Positions 23,201-38,200 of a DNA stretch of 64,000 bases are shown here, piece after piece. How positions within the stretch are numbered: position 1 is the first letter of the stretch; each line of letters starts with the position of its first letter. Source of the DNA: Bathymodiolus brooksi. Taxonomy: Eukaryota > Mollusca > Bivalvia > Mytilida > Modiolidae. The notes under the pieces were generated by a model. That model was not told the origin of the DNA. It ran no database searches and saw only the letters and a program-made list of their open reading frames with translations. The stretch covers positions 95,943,353-96,007,352 of the forward strand of contig OY804580.1 of the NCBI GenBank assembly GCA_963680875.1. The letters run 5' to 3'. The position numbers were made by a program, and so were the translations under genes.

Positions 23201-26200
23201 TAAATTTCAATTATTCAATGACTAATATAAATACCACACTGTGAGATGAGGAATATCGTATTCTTATATACAGACAATGGGCATTTAATTGCTACATTTT
23301 TAGAGAATTTTCTTGCTTTTGCTACATTTTGTTCTTTGCTACATTTTTGGTTATTGTTCCTTTTGCTACATTTTTGGTTATTTGGTGAAATTTAAAACCA
23401 AACCGTTGGCAAGTCAGATTCAACATCAGATAAACTGACTTTACTTAATTTTGAAATATTAGTGGTCGCAGTCGTAACCCAGTTCCTACTAGGATACTTA
23501 AGACCTTCGTCCATAGAACTTCAGTCCGAAAACTGTGATATTGTGGAAGCACACGTTCAAGCTCGAACACTAGCTACATCTTTTCTCGAGATACGAGAAA
23601 ATGCCGAGGAAGCATTTGATGGACTTTTCAGTAGAGCATGTACAATCGCCAATAAGAACGAAATTACGATCAACAAACCGTGACCATCTGGACGCCGACG
23701 GCATAGGGCAAATGCAGCAGCTGAAACTGTGGAACAGCATTTCAGGATAAACATTTTTAAGCATTTTTAAACATTAAGCCAATGCTTTATGGATTCTACT
23801 TGCTTCCACGGTATTTCCAGAATTTGACGGACGACCTTGTAGGTTCTATTGTTGATGAATATCAAAATGACATCCCATACCCTGATGACTTACCCCAAGA
23901 GGTTCGCAGGTGGACAACTTTGACTCCTAATAAGGAAATCGGATCAAAATGTACCATAGAACTAGCGATTACACATACGCAGTTCTATCCAAATATAAGA
24001 CAAATACAGTGGTGGATTCAAGGGGGATGGGGGAGGGGGGGATGGGGGGGGGATGGGGGGGGGGGCATTGAATAATAAGCCAAGCATATATATTAACATA
24101 CGTTTTTCAGGGCTATTTAACATCACGATATGGCTTTTAATCGAATGATTCCGATTTGTGTGAATTGATGAAAGTAAATATCATACAAATTAATTTCTTT
24201 GTGTTGATTAATCTTCAAAGAGGTAATTAAATCAAATTTTTTATTTATTTGAAGTTTTTATGAATGTATCTCAAAAGACCAATTAATCAGGTATTGTCCT
24301 AAACCGTTATATAAACATGTCTAGTGTCATAATTTCGGTGTGTCAACTTTCTTAAAATTACATATGGTACATATTGTCGTTTTAGCAATTATAATCTATT
24401 AAATTGAGGTTCAGTAAGGAAGCACAAGGGTACATGTATGTTACCTGAACATCAACTTGATAAAAAAAATTATTTCAATAACACATAAAATCATTACAAA
24501 AATAAGGTTTTATTTTAGAATATCAAAATTTAAATAAAAAATAATTTAGATAAATACTGAAATCAATTAGATTATTATATTTATTTAATTTTAATATAAA
24601 TTTAGCATATTTATTTAATTTTAATATAAATTTAGCATATTTGTTTAATTTTAATATAAATTTAGCTTATTTATTTAATTTTAATATAAATTTAGGATAT
24701 TTATTTTATTTTGATATCAAATTAATTTTAATAAGTACAATTATTTTGTATATTTCAATGTAATATTAGGGAAAACAATAATTATCTTTGAGTCACTGAT
24801 AATTAATGGTGAGAATAGTTAAGTAATCAATTCTTTGATGAGGATGATATGTTCAGCTTCCAAGCTAAGTTTAAAGTGAACACATTTTACATTTGATTCA
24901 TACATTGTTATCAATTGTCCAAGCCAACTGAGCAGTCCAAGCTATTTTAAGGTATAAATAAGATAACAGATGAGAACATGTACTTTTCATTCTAATTCAC
25001 CAACCAATATGGCAAATGCACATCTCAATGTTAGCTTCATAGCGAACAGAAAATGTGGGCAGAATATTGCATACAATGGTTACATTTATAGAAAAATACG
25101 CAAAAATGATGACAGAACATTTTGGAGATGCACAGTGACTGGTTGTCCAGGTTCCCTTTCAACTCTAAACAACATACCAGTTGGATTTGGCAGACAGGTA
25201 CACACTCACCCAGCAGACCATACAGGAATCATCACCAAACAAACATTGAATCACAAGTTTTATTTCCATACTTGTGCTTAAAGTAATATTACATCAGTTT
25301 TGGGTGAAGAACATTTTTCCCTGAAAATTCAATTTGGAATACGGTGGTACCTTTACTAAGCTATTCATGCATGTTTCAAGTCGAAATATGTTCACAACAA
25401 CTAGAAATCTGCAAATCCATGTGCATATTTGTCGTCCTAGCCATTGTTGTGGAGACTGATTAACTTTCGGTTGTTTTGTTCCGATGATTGCCGATCATGA
25501 CCTCGTGAAGAAACGTTTTGGTCCGATGATTGCCGATCATGACCATGTGAAGAAAAGATAAACAAGCATGGATGCTGCGATAAGCACGCACACATTCCTG
25601 ACAATGATTATTCAGGAATCTGTCTGTTTCCTACCAAGCTTCAGTACATTTGGCCAAACGGTTTCAGAGCGGAAGAATATAAAAAAATCAGCCAATCAGA
25701 AACAAGAATCGCCTGTGGCGGCCATGTCTGTTAACGGATCGGGATGCAATGAGTAATCTTTATAAATCACCTCCCATACATGCATCCTACCAAGTTTCGG
25801 ATCATTTGATCAAGCGATTTCTGAGGAGAAGATTTTTTAGAAATCGACCAATCAGAAACAAGAATTGCCTGTGGCAGCTATGTTTGTTAATGGATCGGGA
25901 CGAAATGAGTAATCTTTATAGAGGACCTCCCATAAATGCATCCTATCAAGTTTCGGTACATTTGACCGAGTGGTTTCAGAGGAGAAGATTTTTAAAAATA
26001 GGCCAATCACAAACAAGAATTGTCTGCGGTGGCCATGTTTGTGAACGGATCGGAACGGAATGAGCAATAGCAACAGAGGAATTTCCATAGATGCTTCCTA
26101 CCAAGTTTCGGTACATTTGGCCAAACGGTTTCAGAGGAAAAGAATTTTTGAAATAAATCAGGCAATAAGAAACACGAATCGCCTGTGGCAGCCATGTTTG

Positions 26201-29200
26201 TTAATGGATCAGGAAGGAATGAGCATTCGTCATAGAGGACCGCCCATAGATGCTTCCTACCAAGTTTCGGTTCATTTGGCCAAGCGGTGTCAGAGGAGAA
26301 GATTTTTAGAAATCGACCAATCAGAAATAAGAATTGCCTGTGGCGGCCATGTTTGTTACTGGATCGGAACGAAATGATCACTCTTTATAGAGGACCGCCC
26401 ATAGATGCATCCTACCAAGTTTCGGTTCATTTGGCCATGCGGTTTCAAAAGAGAAGAATTTTTAAAATCACCCAATTAGAAACAAGAGTCTCCTGTGGCG
26501 GCTATGTTTGTTAGCGGATCGAGACGAAATGAGAAATCTTTATAGAGGACCTTCCATAGATGGTGCCTACCAAGTTTCAGTTCATTTGGCATATTTATCT
26601 ATAATTCAATTCATAGAGATAGCTGCATTTTGAATACAGATATCTATATTTAAACTAGAGTTATCTCCCTTTTAACAGAAACAAATTATTTCAGAGGAGA
26701 AGAATTTTAGAAATCGACCAATCAGAAACAATAATTGCCTGTGGTAGCCATGTTTGTTAATGGATCGGGACAAAATGAGCATTCGTAACAGAGGACTTTC
26801 CATAGATGCTTCCTACCAAGTGTCGGTTCATTTGGCCAAATGGTTTCAGAGGAGAAGAATCTAAAAATCAGCCAATCAGAAAAAAAATCGCCTGTGGCAG
26901 CAATGTTTGTTAACGGATCGGGACGGAATGAGCAATCTTTATAGAGTACCTTCCATAGATGCTTCCTACCAAGTTTCGGTCTATTTGGCCAAGCTGTGTC
27001 AGAGTAGAAGATTTTTAGAAATCGACCAATCAGAAACAATAATTTAAACTAGAGGCTCCCAGGAGCCTGTATAGCTCACCTGGGTATAACAACATCAGTC
27101 AATAAAACTTGATAACTTCGGTAAAAAAATTAACAAATGTAGCCTTCGTCATTGCAGACCCCTTCTACCAAAAAATTTGGGCAGGGGTTCCCCCTTTAAT
27201 ATAAGTTATCAAAATTGCTGTAAAAAAACATATATGTCAATGATTCTCAAAATTTAGCTTTTCCTACTTCACATTTTGTAATAGAGTTGCTTCCCTTTGA
27301 TTATTTGAGTAACCAAAAGCAGTGAGTCAACAAAAAAATGCATTTCAAGAGGAATAACTCTTCACACAGTTGTCGCACATTTTTAACTGTGGGAAATGTT
27401 TTGTAGATCTTGACATGCTGAACATTTTTGCAGTTTCAACTTTCCCTCTATCTCTAATAGTTTTTGAGATATAAGATGATAGTATTAAAATTGAGAACAT
27501 TTTGATGAAAAAAGGGCAATAACTCCAAAATGGGTAATGGGATTTACTTCAAAATTGCAGGGTAGGTAGATCTCGACATGGTGCACATTTTTGCAATTTA
27601 AACTTAACATCTATCTCTTATAGTTTTTGATATATAACACGAAAGGTATTAAAATTAAAAAAAAAAAATGATCGAAGGGCCGAACCGCCGGACACATTTT
27701 TGGAAGAGAACCATCCAATGATTATTTCATCAAAATTTTGTTCTTATTGAGCAAATGGTTTCAGACAAGAAGATTTTTATGGGAATTTCCCATAGGGTCC
27801 TATGTTAAACTAAGTTCGGCTGTGGCGGCCATCTTGGTCAGTGTTCTGAAATGCCGGACACAATTTTGGAAGAGGACCACCCAAGAATCATTTCAGCAAA
27901 GTTTGGTTGAGATTGGTTCAGTAGTTTCAGAGGAGAAGATTTTTTAAAAATTTCATCCCCCCTTTTTTCTAATTTGCATAATCGGTCAAAATAGGCAAAA
28001 GTTCAAAGTTCATAAAAAATCCGGTAATACATGTTAAAAAGCTCTTCATTATGCTTATACAGTTCAAATTTGGGCACTTTCTGGCTTAAAATAGAGCAGT
28101 TTTGGCCATTTGAAGAAATTTCAATTTTTAGTCATGGTGGCCATCTTGGATACAGGACGGCGCTGACGGACACAATTTGAAAGGGGACCACCCAAGGATC
28201 ATTTCAGCAAAGTTTGGTTGAGATTGGCTCAGTAGTTTCAGAGGAGAAGATTTTTTTTAATTTCATCCCCCCTTTTTTCTAATTTGCATAATCGGTCAAA
28301 ATAGGCAAAAGTTCAAAGTTCATAAAATTTCCCGTAATATATGTTAAAACGCTCATCATTATGCTTATACAGTTCAAATTTGGGCACTTTTTGGCTTAAA
28401 ATAGAGCAGTTTTGACCATTTGAAAAAATTTCTATTTTTAGTAATGGTGGCCATCTTGGATACAGGACGGCACTGACGGACACAATTTTGAAAGGGGACC
28501 ACCCAAGGATCATTTCAGCAAAGTTTGGTTGAGATTGGCTCCGTAGTTTCAGAGGAGAAGATTTTTTTTAAATTTCATCCCCCTTTTTTCTATTTTTAGC
28601 TTGGAGGCCATCTTGGTTGGAAGTCGGGATCACCGGACACAATTTTGGAAGGGGGCCATCCAAGGATCATTCCACAAAAGTTTAGTTGCAATTGGCCCAG
28701 TGGTTTCTGAGGAGAAGATTTTTATGTGAATTTCCCATAGGGTCCTATGTTAAGCTAAGTTCGGCTGTGGGGGCCATCTTGATCGAAGGGCCGAACCGCC
28801 GGACATATTTTTGGAAGAGAACCATCCAATGATTATTTCATCAAAATTTTGTTCTTATTGAGCAAATAGTTTCAGACAAGAAGATTTTTATGGGAATTTC
28901 CCATAGGGTCCTATGTAAAACTAAGTTCGGTTGTGGCGGCCATCTTGGTCGGTGTTCTGAAATGCCGGACACAATTTTGGAAGAGGACCACCCAAGAATC
29001 ATTTCAGCAAAGTTTGGTTGAGATTGGCTCAGTAGTTTCAGAGGAGAAGATTTTTTTTAATTTCATCCCCCCTTTTTTCTAATTTGCATAATCGGTCAAA
29101 ATAGGCAAAGTTCATAAAAAATCCTGTAATATATGTTAAAAAGCTCGTCATTATGCTTATACAGTTCAAATTTGGGCACTTTCTGGCTTAAAATAGAGCA

Positions 29201-32200
29201 GTTTTGGCCATTTGAAGAAATTTCTATTTTTAGTAATGGCGGCCATCTTGGATACAGGACGGCGCTGACAGACACAATTTTGAAAGGGGACCACCCAAGG
29301 ATCATTTCAGCAAAGTTTGGTTGAGATTGGCTCAGTAGTTTCAGAGGAGAAGATTTTTTTTAATTTCATCCCCCCTTTTTTCTAATTTGCATAATCGGTC
29401 AAAATAGGCAAAAGTTCAAAGTTCATAAAATTTCCCGTAATATATGTTAACACGCTCATCATTATGCTTATACAGTTCAAATTTGGGCACTTTCTGGCTT
29501 AAAATAGAGCAGTTTTGACCATTTGAAGAAATTTCTATTTTTAGTAATGGTGGCCATCTTGGATACAGGACGGCACTGACGGACACAATTTTGAAAGGGG
29601 ACCACCCAAGGATCATTTCAGCAAAGTTTGGTTGAGATTGGCTCAGTAGTTTCAGAGGAGAAGATTTTTTTTAAATTTCATCCCCCTTTTTTCTATTTTT
29701 AGCTTGGAGGCCATCTTGGTTGGAAGTCGGGATCACCGGACACAATTTTGGAAGGGGGCCATCCAAGGATCATTCCACAAAAGTTTAGTTGCAATTGGCC
29801 CAGTGGTTTCTGAGGAGGAGATTTTTATGTGAATTTCCCATAGGGTCCTATGTTAAGCTAAGTTCGGCTGTGGGGGCCATCTTGATCGAAGGGCCGAACC
29901 GCCGGACATATTTTTGGAAGAGAACCATCCAATGACTATTTCATCAAAATTTTGTTCTTATTGAGCAAATGGTTTCAGACAAAAAGATTGTTATGGGAAT
30001 TTCCCATAGGGTCCTATGTTAAACTAAGTTCAGCTGTGGTGGCCATCTTGGTCGGTGTTCTGAAATGCCGGACACAATTTTGGAAGAGGACCACCCAAGA
30101 ATCAATTCAGCAAAGTTTGGTTGAGATTGGCTCAGTAGTTTCAGAGGAGAAGATTTTTTTTAATTTCATCCCCCCTTTTTTCTAATTTGCATAATCGGTC
30201 AAAATAGGCAAAGTTCATAAAAAATCCCGTAATATATGCTAAAAAGCTCATCATTATGCTTATACAGTTCAAATTGGGGCACTTTCTGGCTTAAAATAGA
30301 GCAGTTTTGGCCATTTGAAGAAATTTCTATTTTTAGTAATGGCGGCCATCTTGGATACAGGCGCTGACGGACACAATTTTGAAAGGGGACCACCTAAGGA
30401 TCATTTCAGCAAAGTTTGGTTGAGATTGGCTAAGTAGTTTCAGAGGAGAAGATTTTTTTTAAATTTCATCCCCCCTTTTTTATAATTTGCATAATCGGTT
30501 AAAATGGGTAATGGGATTTACTTCAAAATTGCAGGGTAGGTAGATCTTGACATGCCGAACATGTTTGCAGTTTCAACTTACCATCTGTCTCTTATAGTTT
30601 TTGAAATAAAGGACGAAAAGTATTAAAATGTTGAAAATTTGATGAATAAAGGGAAATAACTCCACAATGGGTAATGGGATTTACTTCAAAATTGCAGGGT
30701 GGGTAGATCTTGATATGCCGCACATTTTTGCAATTTAAAGTTAACCATTATCTCTTATAGTTTTTGAAATACAAGACGAAAAGTATTAAAATTTTACAAA
30801 TTTGATGAAAAAAAGGGCAATAACTCCAAGATGGGTAATCAGATTTACTTCAAAATTGCAGGGTAGGTAGATCTTAATGTGCTGATCATTTTTATCCCAT
30901 GTCAGATTTTTGATATTATTAACGGTTTTTGAGTTATTACCCAAAACCATGTTGGTTGGTGCACGGCATCACCGGACACAATTTTGAAACTAGACACCCT
31001 AGGGATGATTCAGACCAAGATTGGATTCCATTGGTCTAGTACTTTCAGAGGAAAAGATTTTTGAAAAAGTTTGCGACGGACGATGACGACGGACGCCAAG
31101 TGATGGCAATAGCTCACATGACCCTTTGTTTGTTAACGGATCGGGACGAAATGAGCATTCGTAACAGAGGACTTTCCATAGATGCTTCCTACCAAGTTTC
31201 GGTTCATTTGGCCAAATGGTTTCAGAGGAGAAGAATCTAAAAATCAGCCAATCAGAAACAAAATCGCCTGTGGCGGCCATGTTTGTTAATGGATCGGGAC
31301 GGTATGAGCAATCTTTATAGAGTACCTTCCATAGATGCTTCCTACCAAGTATCGATCTATTTGGCCAAGCTGTGTCAGAGTAGAAGATTTTTAGAAATCG
31401 ACCAATCAGAAACAAGAATTGCCTGTGGCTGCCATGATAGTTAATGGATCGGGACAAAATGAGCACTCTTTATAGAGAACCTTCCATAGATGCTTCCTAC
31501 CAAGTTTCGGTTCATTTGGCAAAGCGGTTTCAGAGGAGAAGATTTTTTTAGAAATCAACCATTCAGAAACAAGAATTGTCTGTGGCGGCCATGTTGACAA
31601 AATGAGCAATCTTTACAAGATGACTTTCCATAGATGTTTCCTACCAAGTTTCGGATCATTTGTCCATGCGGTTTCAGAGGAGAAGATTTTTAGAAATCGA
31701 CCAATCAGAAACAACAATCGCCTGTGGTGGCCATGTTTGTCAATGGATCGGGACGGAATGAGCAATCTTTATAGAGGACCTTCCATAGATGCTTCCTACC
31801 AAGTTGCGGATCAGTTGGCCATGTGGTTTCAGAGGAGAAGATTTTTAGAAATAGCCCAATCAGAAACAAGAATCACCTGTGGCAGCCATGTTTGTTAATG
31901 AAATCAGAACGAAATGAGTACTCTTTATAGAGGACTGCCCATAGATGCTTCCTACCAAGTTTCGGATCATTTGGCCAAGCGGTTTCAGAGAAGAAGAATT
32001 TAAAAAAATCAGCCAATCAGAAACAATATTTTTTTTTGTTAATGGATCGGGACGGAATGAGCACTCTTTAAAGAGGACCTTCCATAGATGCTTCCTACTA
32101 AGTTTCGGATCATTTGGCTAAGCGGTTTCGGAGGAGAAGATTTTTAGAAATCGGCCAATCAGAAATAAGAATTGCCTGTGGCCGCCATGTTTGTAAATGG

Positions 32201-35200
32201 ATCCTAACGTAATGAGCACTCTTTATAGAGGACCGCCCATAGATGCTTCCTACCAAGTTTCGGTTCATTTAGGCAAGCGGTTTCAGAAGAGAATCTTTTT
32301 TTTTAAATCAGCCAATCAGAAACAAGAGTTGCCTGTTGCGGCCATGTTTGATAACGGATCGGGACGAAATGAACAATCTTTATAGAGAACCTTCCATAGA
32401 TGGTGCCTACCAAGTTTCAGTTCATTCAGTTGAGGGGTTTTAGAGGCATATCTATCTGTAATTCAATTCATAGAGATAGCTGCATTTTGAATACAGATAT
32501 CTATATTTAAACTAGAGTTATCTCCCTTTTAACAGAACAAAATGATTTTTTTTAGATATCAATCAATCAGAAACAAGAATCGCTTGTGGTGGCCATGTTT
32601 GTTAACAGATCGGAATGAAATTAGCAATCTTTTTAGAGGGCCTTCCATAGATGCTTTCTACCAAGTGTCAGTTTATTTGGCTGAGGGGTTTCAGAGGAGA
32701 AGATTAAAATGTGAAAAGTTAACGGACGACAGATGACGGCCGCCAATTGATGGCAAAAGCTTACATTGCCTTTGGCAAGGTGAGCTAAAAAGATGGAGAA
32801 GGTATAAGAGAAGATGGCATGTGCTTTCATGGTTTTATTTTCATTATCTCTCATTTTAAATAAATTTCCAGAAGAAGTGCATTGAGCTTATATTGAAATC
32901 ATCTGTCATTCTAAATATCTTCATAATCATCTGACACCTCATGGAATTTAAAAACAAACTTTTATTCCATTATTGTTATCATCGCACTATAAAACTAAAG
33001 CCAAGTTGATTAACAACGAACTTTGATGACAATATAATCCAACATATGCACTATTTATCATAAAATGTTTTTACTGCTTAACTTCTCTTATCCTATAGTC
33101 TAGTTTAATTATTTTATGTCTGTTTCATCAACATATCTTGACATTTATTATTGCAACTATCAGCTGAACAAGTGCAGAATTTCATTCATGTGTGGAAAAG
33201 AGGCTGTTATCCGAAAAATTCATTTAAACACATAAGTTGCTTTTGACATAATGCTCTTATCTAAGTCTTTGTCTAGAAAATTTCATTTATAGAAATAAAA
33301 TGCTTATTAATATAATTTTCTGAGAAGAAAGTGTTTGCATATTTCCAATAGTCCTACATGTCCTACATTAATATATATATTGGATCAAATTAGTGCAATG
33401 GTTTCAGAGGGGGATTTCCGACTTATTTTTTGTCGAAATCAACCCAATTTGTACATTTTCTGCAATAATCGACAAAATCAGTGACATCCAATTACACAAT
33501 GGATAAAATTAAATGTGTATAAAACTAGCATTTTAGATTACATGTACAATGTATTAATAAAAATCCAGATCACTACGTGGACTACATACATAAAACTTGT
33601 ACCGGACCAAGTATATAAAATCAACACCCAGAAACACTATAAAATCTAATCTGGACCCGGAATCAGTACATAAAATATGGAACAGACCCATAAGATAAAA
33701 TACTGACCCCGGACAGGAGAAAGATCGATGGATAACGTGATAATATCTCCTTTTTCGTATTTTTGCACCTTAAGAGATTCTTGTTTCGAAACGGGTATGA
33801 TTAAAATACCCCCTAAAAATATAAATCCCAACAGTTATTCTTGTGCCAAAAATTTGTGTGCTAAAAATTCAGAAGGATGTGTCAACTAATAATAAATCCA
33901 TTGCATGGAAACCATTTTGTCATCAGACAGATACTAATCACGACGAGGGGCCCGGGTGGCTCAATGAGTTAAATCGTTGGATCTAACAGCTCATACAAGC
34001 CTATCACCAATGCGGCGTGGGTTCGCGCCCAGCTTTGTAAATTACAAAAAAGGTGCACTCGACTCGCAGCGCAAGTGATAAAGTATACCTGTTGCTTGTC
34101 CAGGGTCGGTGGTTCTCTCCGGGTACTCCGGCTTCCTCCACCACTAAAACTAACTGAAATACTGCTAAAAGTGCCGTTAAAACACCAAAAATAAAATCAA
34201 CCAATCACGATGACAGACCCAGAACTGCAAAATATTTGACATCATATAAAAATCCCTGGAATTAAATTTTATAAAATATAAATTTACTGAATGTTTACAC
34301 AGAGTCATACCATCAACGTGTTGACTTCCCCTCTCATCAAGTTCCAATCCTAATGGCTCTTGATCATTTTTCTCTTCATTATCTAAAAAAGACAGATTTA
34401 AAAATGAATATGGCATACAAAATATAGTAAGCATCAAATATTATCAATCTGATGATATAAATCAAATCTCGCACTTGATCTCCTCATAGTCTTGTCAATT
34501 TGACCCCAAAAATGGCTGTGATCGTATGGTGGATGGATTTACAACTACCTATGCAATCAGTGCCTATAACCACTGATTCTGAGTTCGAATCTCGATCAGG
34601 GCGATATAACTGAAATATTGTTGAAAGTGGCATTAAACATCATCAAACAAACAAACAAAAACTCACTTGATCCCCTTATAGTCTTCATTTTAGCCCTAAA
34701 AATTGCCCAACCTGCAACTAATTGCAACACAAGGTTTTTGCATTAAAAATATACATAAACATAAATATAAATTGCAGAAAATGGTATTTTAGGATGAAAT
34801 ATGTGGAGTTTATTTTTGTGAAAATCACCGAAAACTAGAAATGAAGAGGAACTCGGTTATTGATGGGCAAATTGTTATAATCCAAGCTTTAATGGGAGAG
34901 AGTATTTAAGAAATAATTCATGGAAGCCATAGTTTGTAGGCTATTATAATACCGGTATATTTTCTTTAAAATATTCATCCGAGCGATAAATAATTGTTAT
35001 ATGAAGGTGTCATCTTTGTCCCCATAACTGCCTCATTAATAGCAAGGAAATGGCCTCCATTAGAGATACAGTTTGTTGTGTTTTAACACCAAAGTAGCGA
35101 TATGGACTAATTATGCAGTGGGTGGTATCAGATTGTGGTAAATTCCTTGAATCCACTTCCTCTAGGAACTATTCATGTTTCCATGGACGTTCTGCAGTGA

Positions 35201-38200
35201 TGAGAACAATGCCAAAATATTAGATGGAAGAAAAACAATGCTATAGTATTATTTGTTTCATATATGTGTTGCCACTGTGGAAAAAATAATAAAAGAATTA
35301 TGCCCTCATCTGAGGTAGACATTCAGATTTGTCAGCCCATGACAGGTTGTGCCTATCACCACTGATGTTGTGAGTTCAAATCTCGATCAGGGCAAAGTGT
35401 ACAACATTATGTGATAAAGTTTGTCGGTGACTTACGACAGGTCAGTGGTTTTCTCCGGGTTCTCCGGTTTCCTCCATCAATAAAACAGACAGCCACGATA
35501 TACTAGTAATTGAAATATTGTTGAAAGTGGCATTAAACACCATCAAACAAACAACAGATATATATATACCCACAAGGAAATGACGACATTTTGGATAGGG
35601 CCAGAAAATGATCCATTTGACCTGAAGATTGATTTGATTTCATTTTTGATGTTACACACCACGTTCAGCAATAGTTCAGATATATCATGGCGACCAGTTT
35701 TAGTGGTGGAAAAAGCCGGAGTACCCGGATAGAACCACCGATCATGGGCAAGCAACTGGTAAGCTTTATGACTTGCGGCTACGAGTCAAGTGCACCATTT
35801 TTGTAATTTACTAAGCTGGGCGCGACCCCACGCCGTATTAGTGATAGGCTTGTATGAGTTTTTATGCAATCCAACTACCTAACTCAATGGGTCACCCAGA
35901 CCCTTGACCTGAAGACAATTAATTCAAAGCTAAAATGTACATAATGATAAACCAAACCTGAGATAATATAACTGTCACATTCAGTTAAAACTACTGTCAT
36001 AATATGCTGTTCTAAACTACCATTGATGGGGGTAAACACTTTTCGCAGAAATTCTTTAATCGCTTTGTGTAGAGAATCTTTATTACTGAAGCAAATGTTA
36101 TTTATTTCAACTTGAAAAACAAAACTTCCACTTCCAGCTTTCAGCAGTATTATCCTACAAGACCCTTCATTAGGGCTCTTCTTCAGCTGTTCCAACATTT
36201 CTCTGATGGCATGATCATTTATATTTTCACCTCTAATATGTATTGTGTATGGAGAAGAATCAGTGTCTAATCAACAAAACAAAAACAATATGAGTAGAAA
36301 ATAAAAAAAGATACAGTGAAACCTGTCTACACTGAATAAACTAGAATCCTGTATAAATAGAACTTTAAATGAAGTCCCAACGTAGAAAATCTTGGTTACT
36401 TTAACATGTATGATCAAAACACCTGTCTATTACCACCACAAACGTTGGCTCCAAGTAGATTCAGTTTAGACAGGTTTTACTGTATATTATTACAATTATA
36501 AAATGTTTCTTGAAGATGGATTTTAAATTCCTTAAATAAAATTCGTATAACATATGTTCTGCTTAATTAATATATATTTTTGATAAAGTTTGTCAGTGAC
36601 TTGCGACAGGTCGGTGGTCTTGAAAGTGCCGTTAAACACCATCAAACAAACAAAAAATTATTTTTTTCATTTCAAATCACTATTTCTATTTCACCTTTAC
36701 TTACTAAGAACATCCCCAGTCCTTAAAATGAAAATTTGAATTTACTGGTCCGAATCAATTTATCTTTATATAGTTCTGAATAAAAATTGACAAAAACTAC
36801 CGGTCCGAACAAAGTTTTACTGGTGCTGGGCCGGAGGACTGGTGCTCATTGTGAGGACTGCATCCCTTAACCCTTTAATTGACTTTATATATTATTTTGA
36901 ATATGAACTGATATTTTTACTTTTACCCTGTAAAATGTGTGAGATTGAAATGATATCAAATAGACCTTTAGGTGTCAAACCACCAATTCAACCAATCGGA
37001 GCTTAGAACATATACGAAAGTAGTCCTTTTTAAAGAAAATAGTTCCTTTCACTTTGTAGTATTGTGAGAAATACTGAATGGAATGGAAAAATTAAAATTG
37101 ATAATTGAAGAAGAATATATCAGGATTAATTTGAGCCCAAATTTGATGGATTTAGTTGTATTTTAACACCTATATGGAGGATTTGATGCATGAGCTATAA
37201 ATACTAAATTTCTGGGGGATGACGGAGCTATTTTTAAGGTAGGTGTTTCCCATAGCCTGGCATTTCACTGCAAGATTTTAAACATGGCCTCAAATTTTGA
37301 CAGAACGTAGAGGAATCATGTACGTTTCAGAAAATATATGGTCTTCGAAAGGTTAAACTTAAGATAAAATGGCCAGGTAGGCTCGAAAAAACACAAATTT
37401 AGTAGAAAACCTTAAAGAAATTAATTGGTGGTTTTACACCTGTTGCACAGTCCTGATTTGATTCTAAAATTATACTGTTTTTATTAGAGTTATTTCCCTT
37501 ATGACTGGTTAAATGGTACCCTTTCTAAAACGACAAAGAATTTGAGTAAAATTTTTTTATAATAGGGAGTGAGTAAGTGATTATTGTTTAACGCCAACTC
37601 AGCAATTTTTCAGCTATATCATCGCGAGAACAAGTTAATTTTCAATGAGATGATGATGAGGTTCCCTTTGTTCTAGACCAACACGCTGAGTTGGATTTGT
37701 ATAGTGCTAGCTCACTGAAACAACAGGCCGCGGATAGACATGTCGCTACACTCGGACACATTATTCTGATCCCGAGCCAACCAGTCAGTCTTGGCTCCTA
37801 CTCCTTAATGCTGCATGCTTAGCGGAGACGCAACAAATACCAATTTAATAGTCTTTGGTTTGACCCGATGGGGACTCGAACCCAAGATCTACCACACTCG
37901 AGGCGAGCACGCTATCCATTACACCACCGATGCGGTTCTCTTATAAAATGTAGATAATTGAACCTAGGATAATTTTATCAATGTAGCATCTAAAAAATTC
38001 ACAAGTTGTTACATTAAAATTTTATATTCATTAACTTTGTATAAAAGGGGACCTTTTGGTCATCATAAAGGGAAATAACTCCAATTAAAATCTGTAAAAA
38101 CGTATAATTATCTACTTATCAAGTCAGAAGTGTGCAAATGGTCTATTAGATAGTTATGGAATATTTTCAATTTTGAACAGGTTATACGATATAACCTGGT

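Noticed and set aside
25749..26381. Overlapping ORFs of 75-124 codons on both strands
   Set aside because: They lie wholly in the 155-bp satellite and repeat with it; they are by-products of a unit length close to a multiple of three.
30999..31466. 155-codon minus-strand ORF
   Set aside because: It runs across the satellite block and the end of the compound module; its peptide is just repeated satellite translation.
35884..35957. Continuation of the exon 3 reading frame to 35884
   Set aside because: A good GT donor at 35957 and phase agreement with exon 4 show that the extra codons are intron and SINE sequence.
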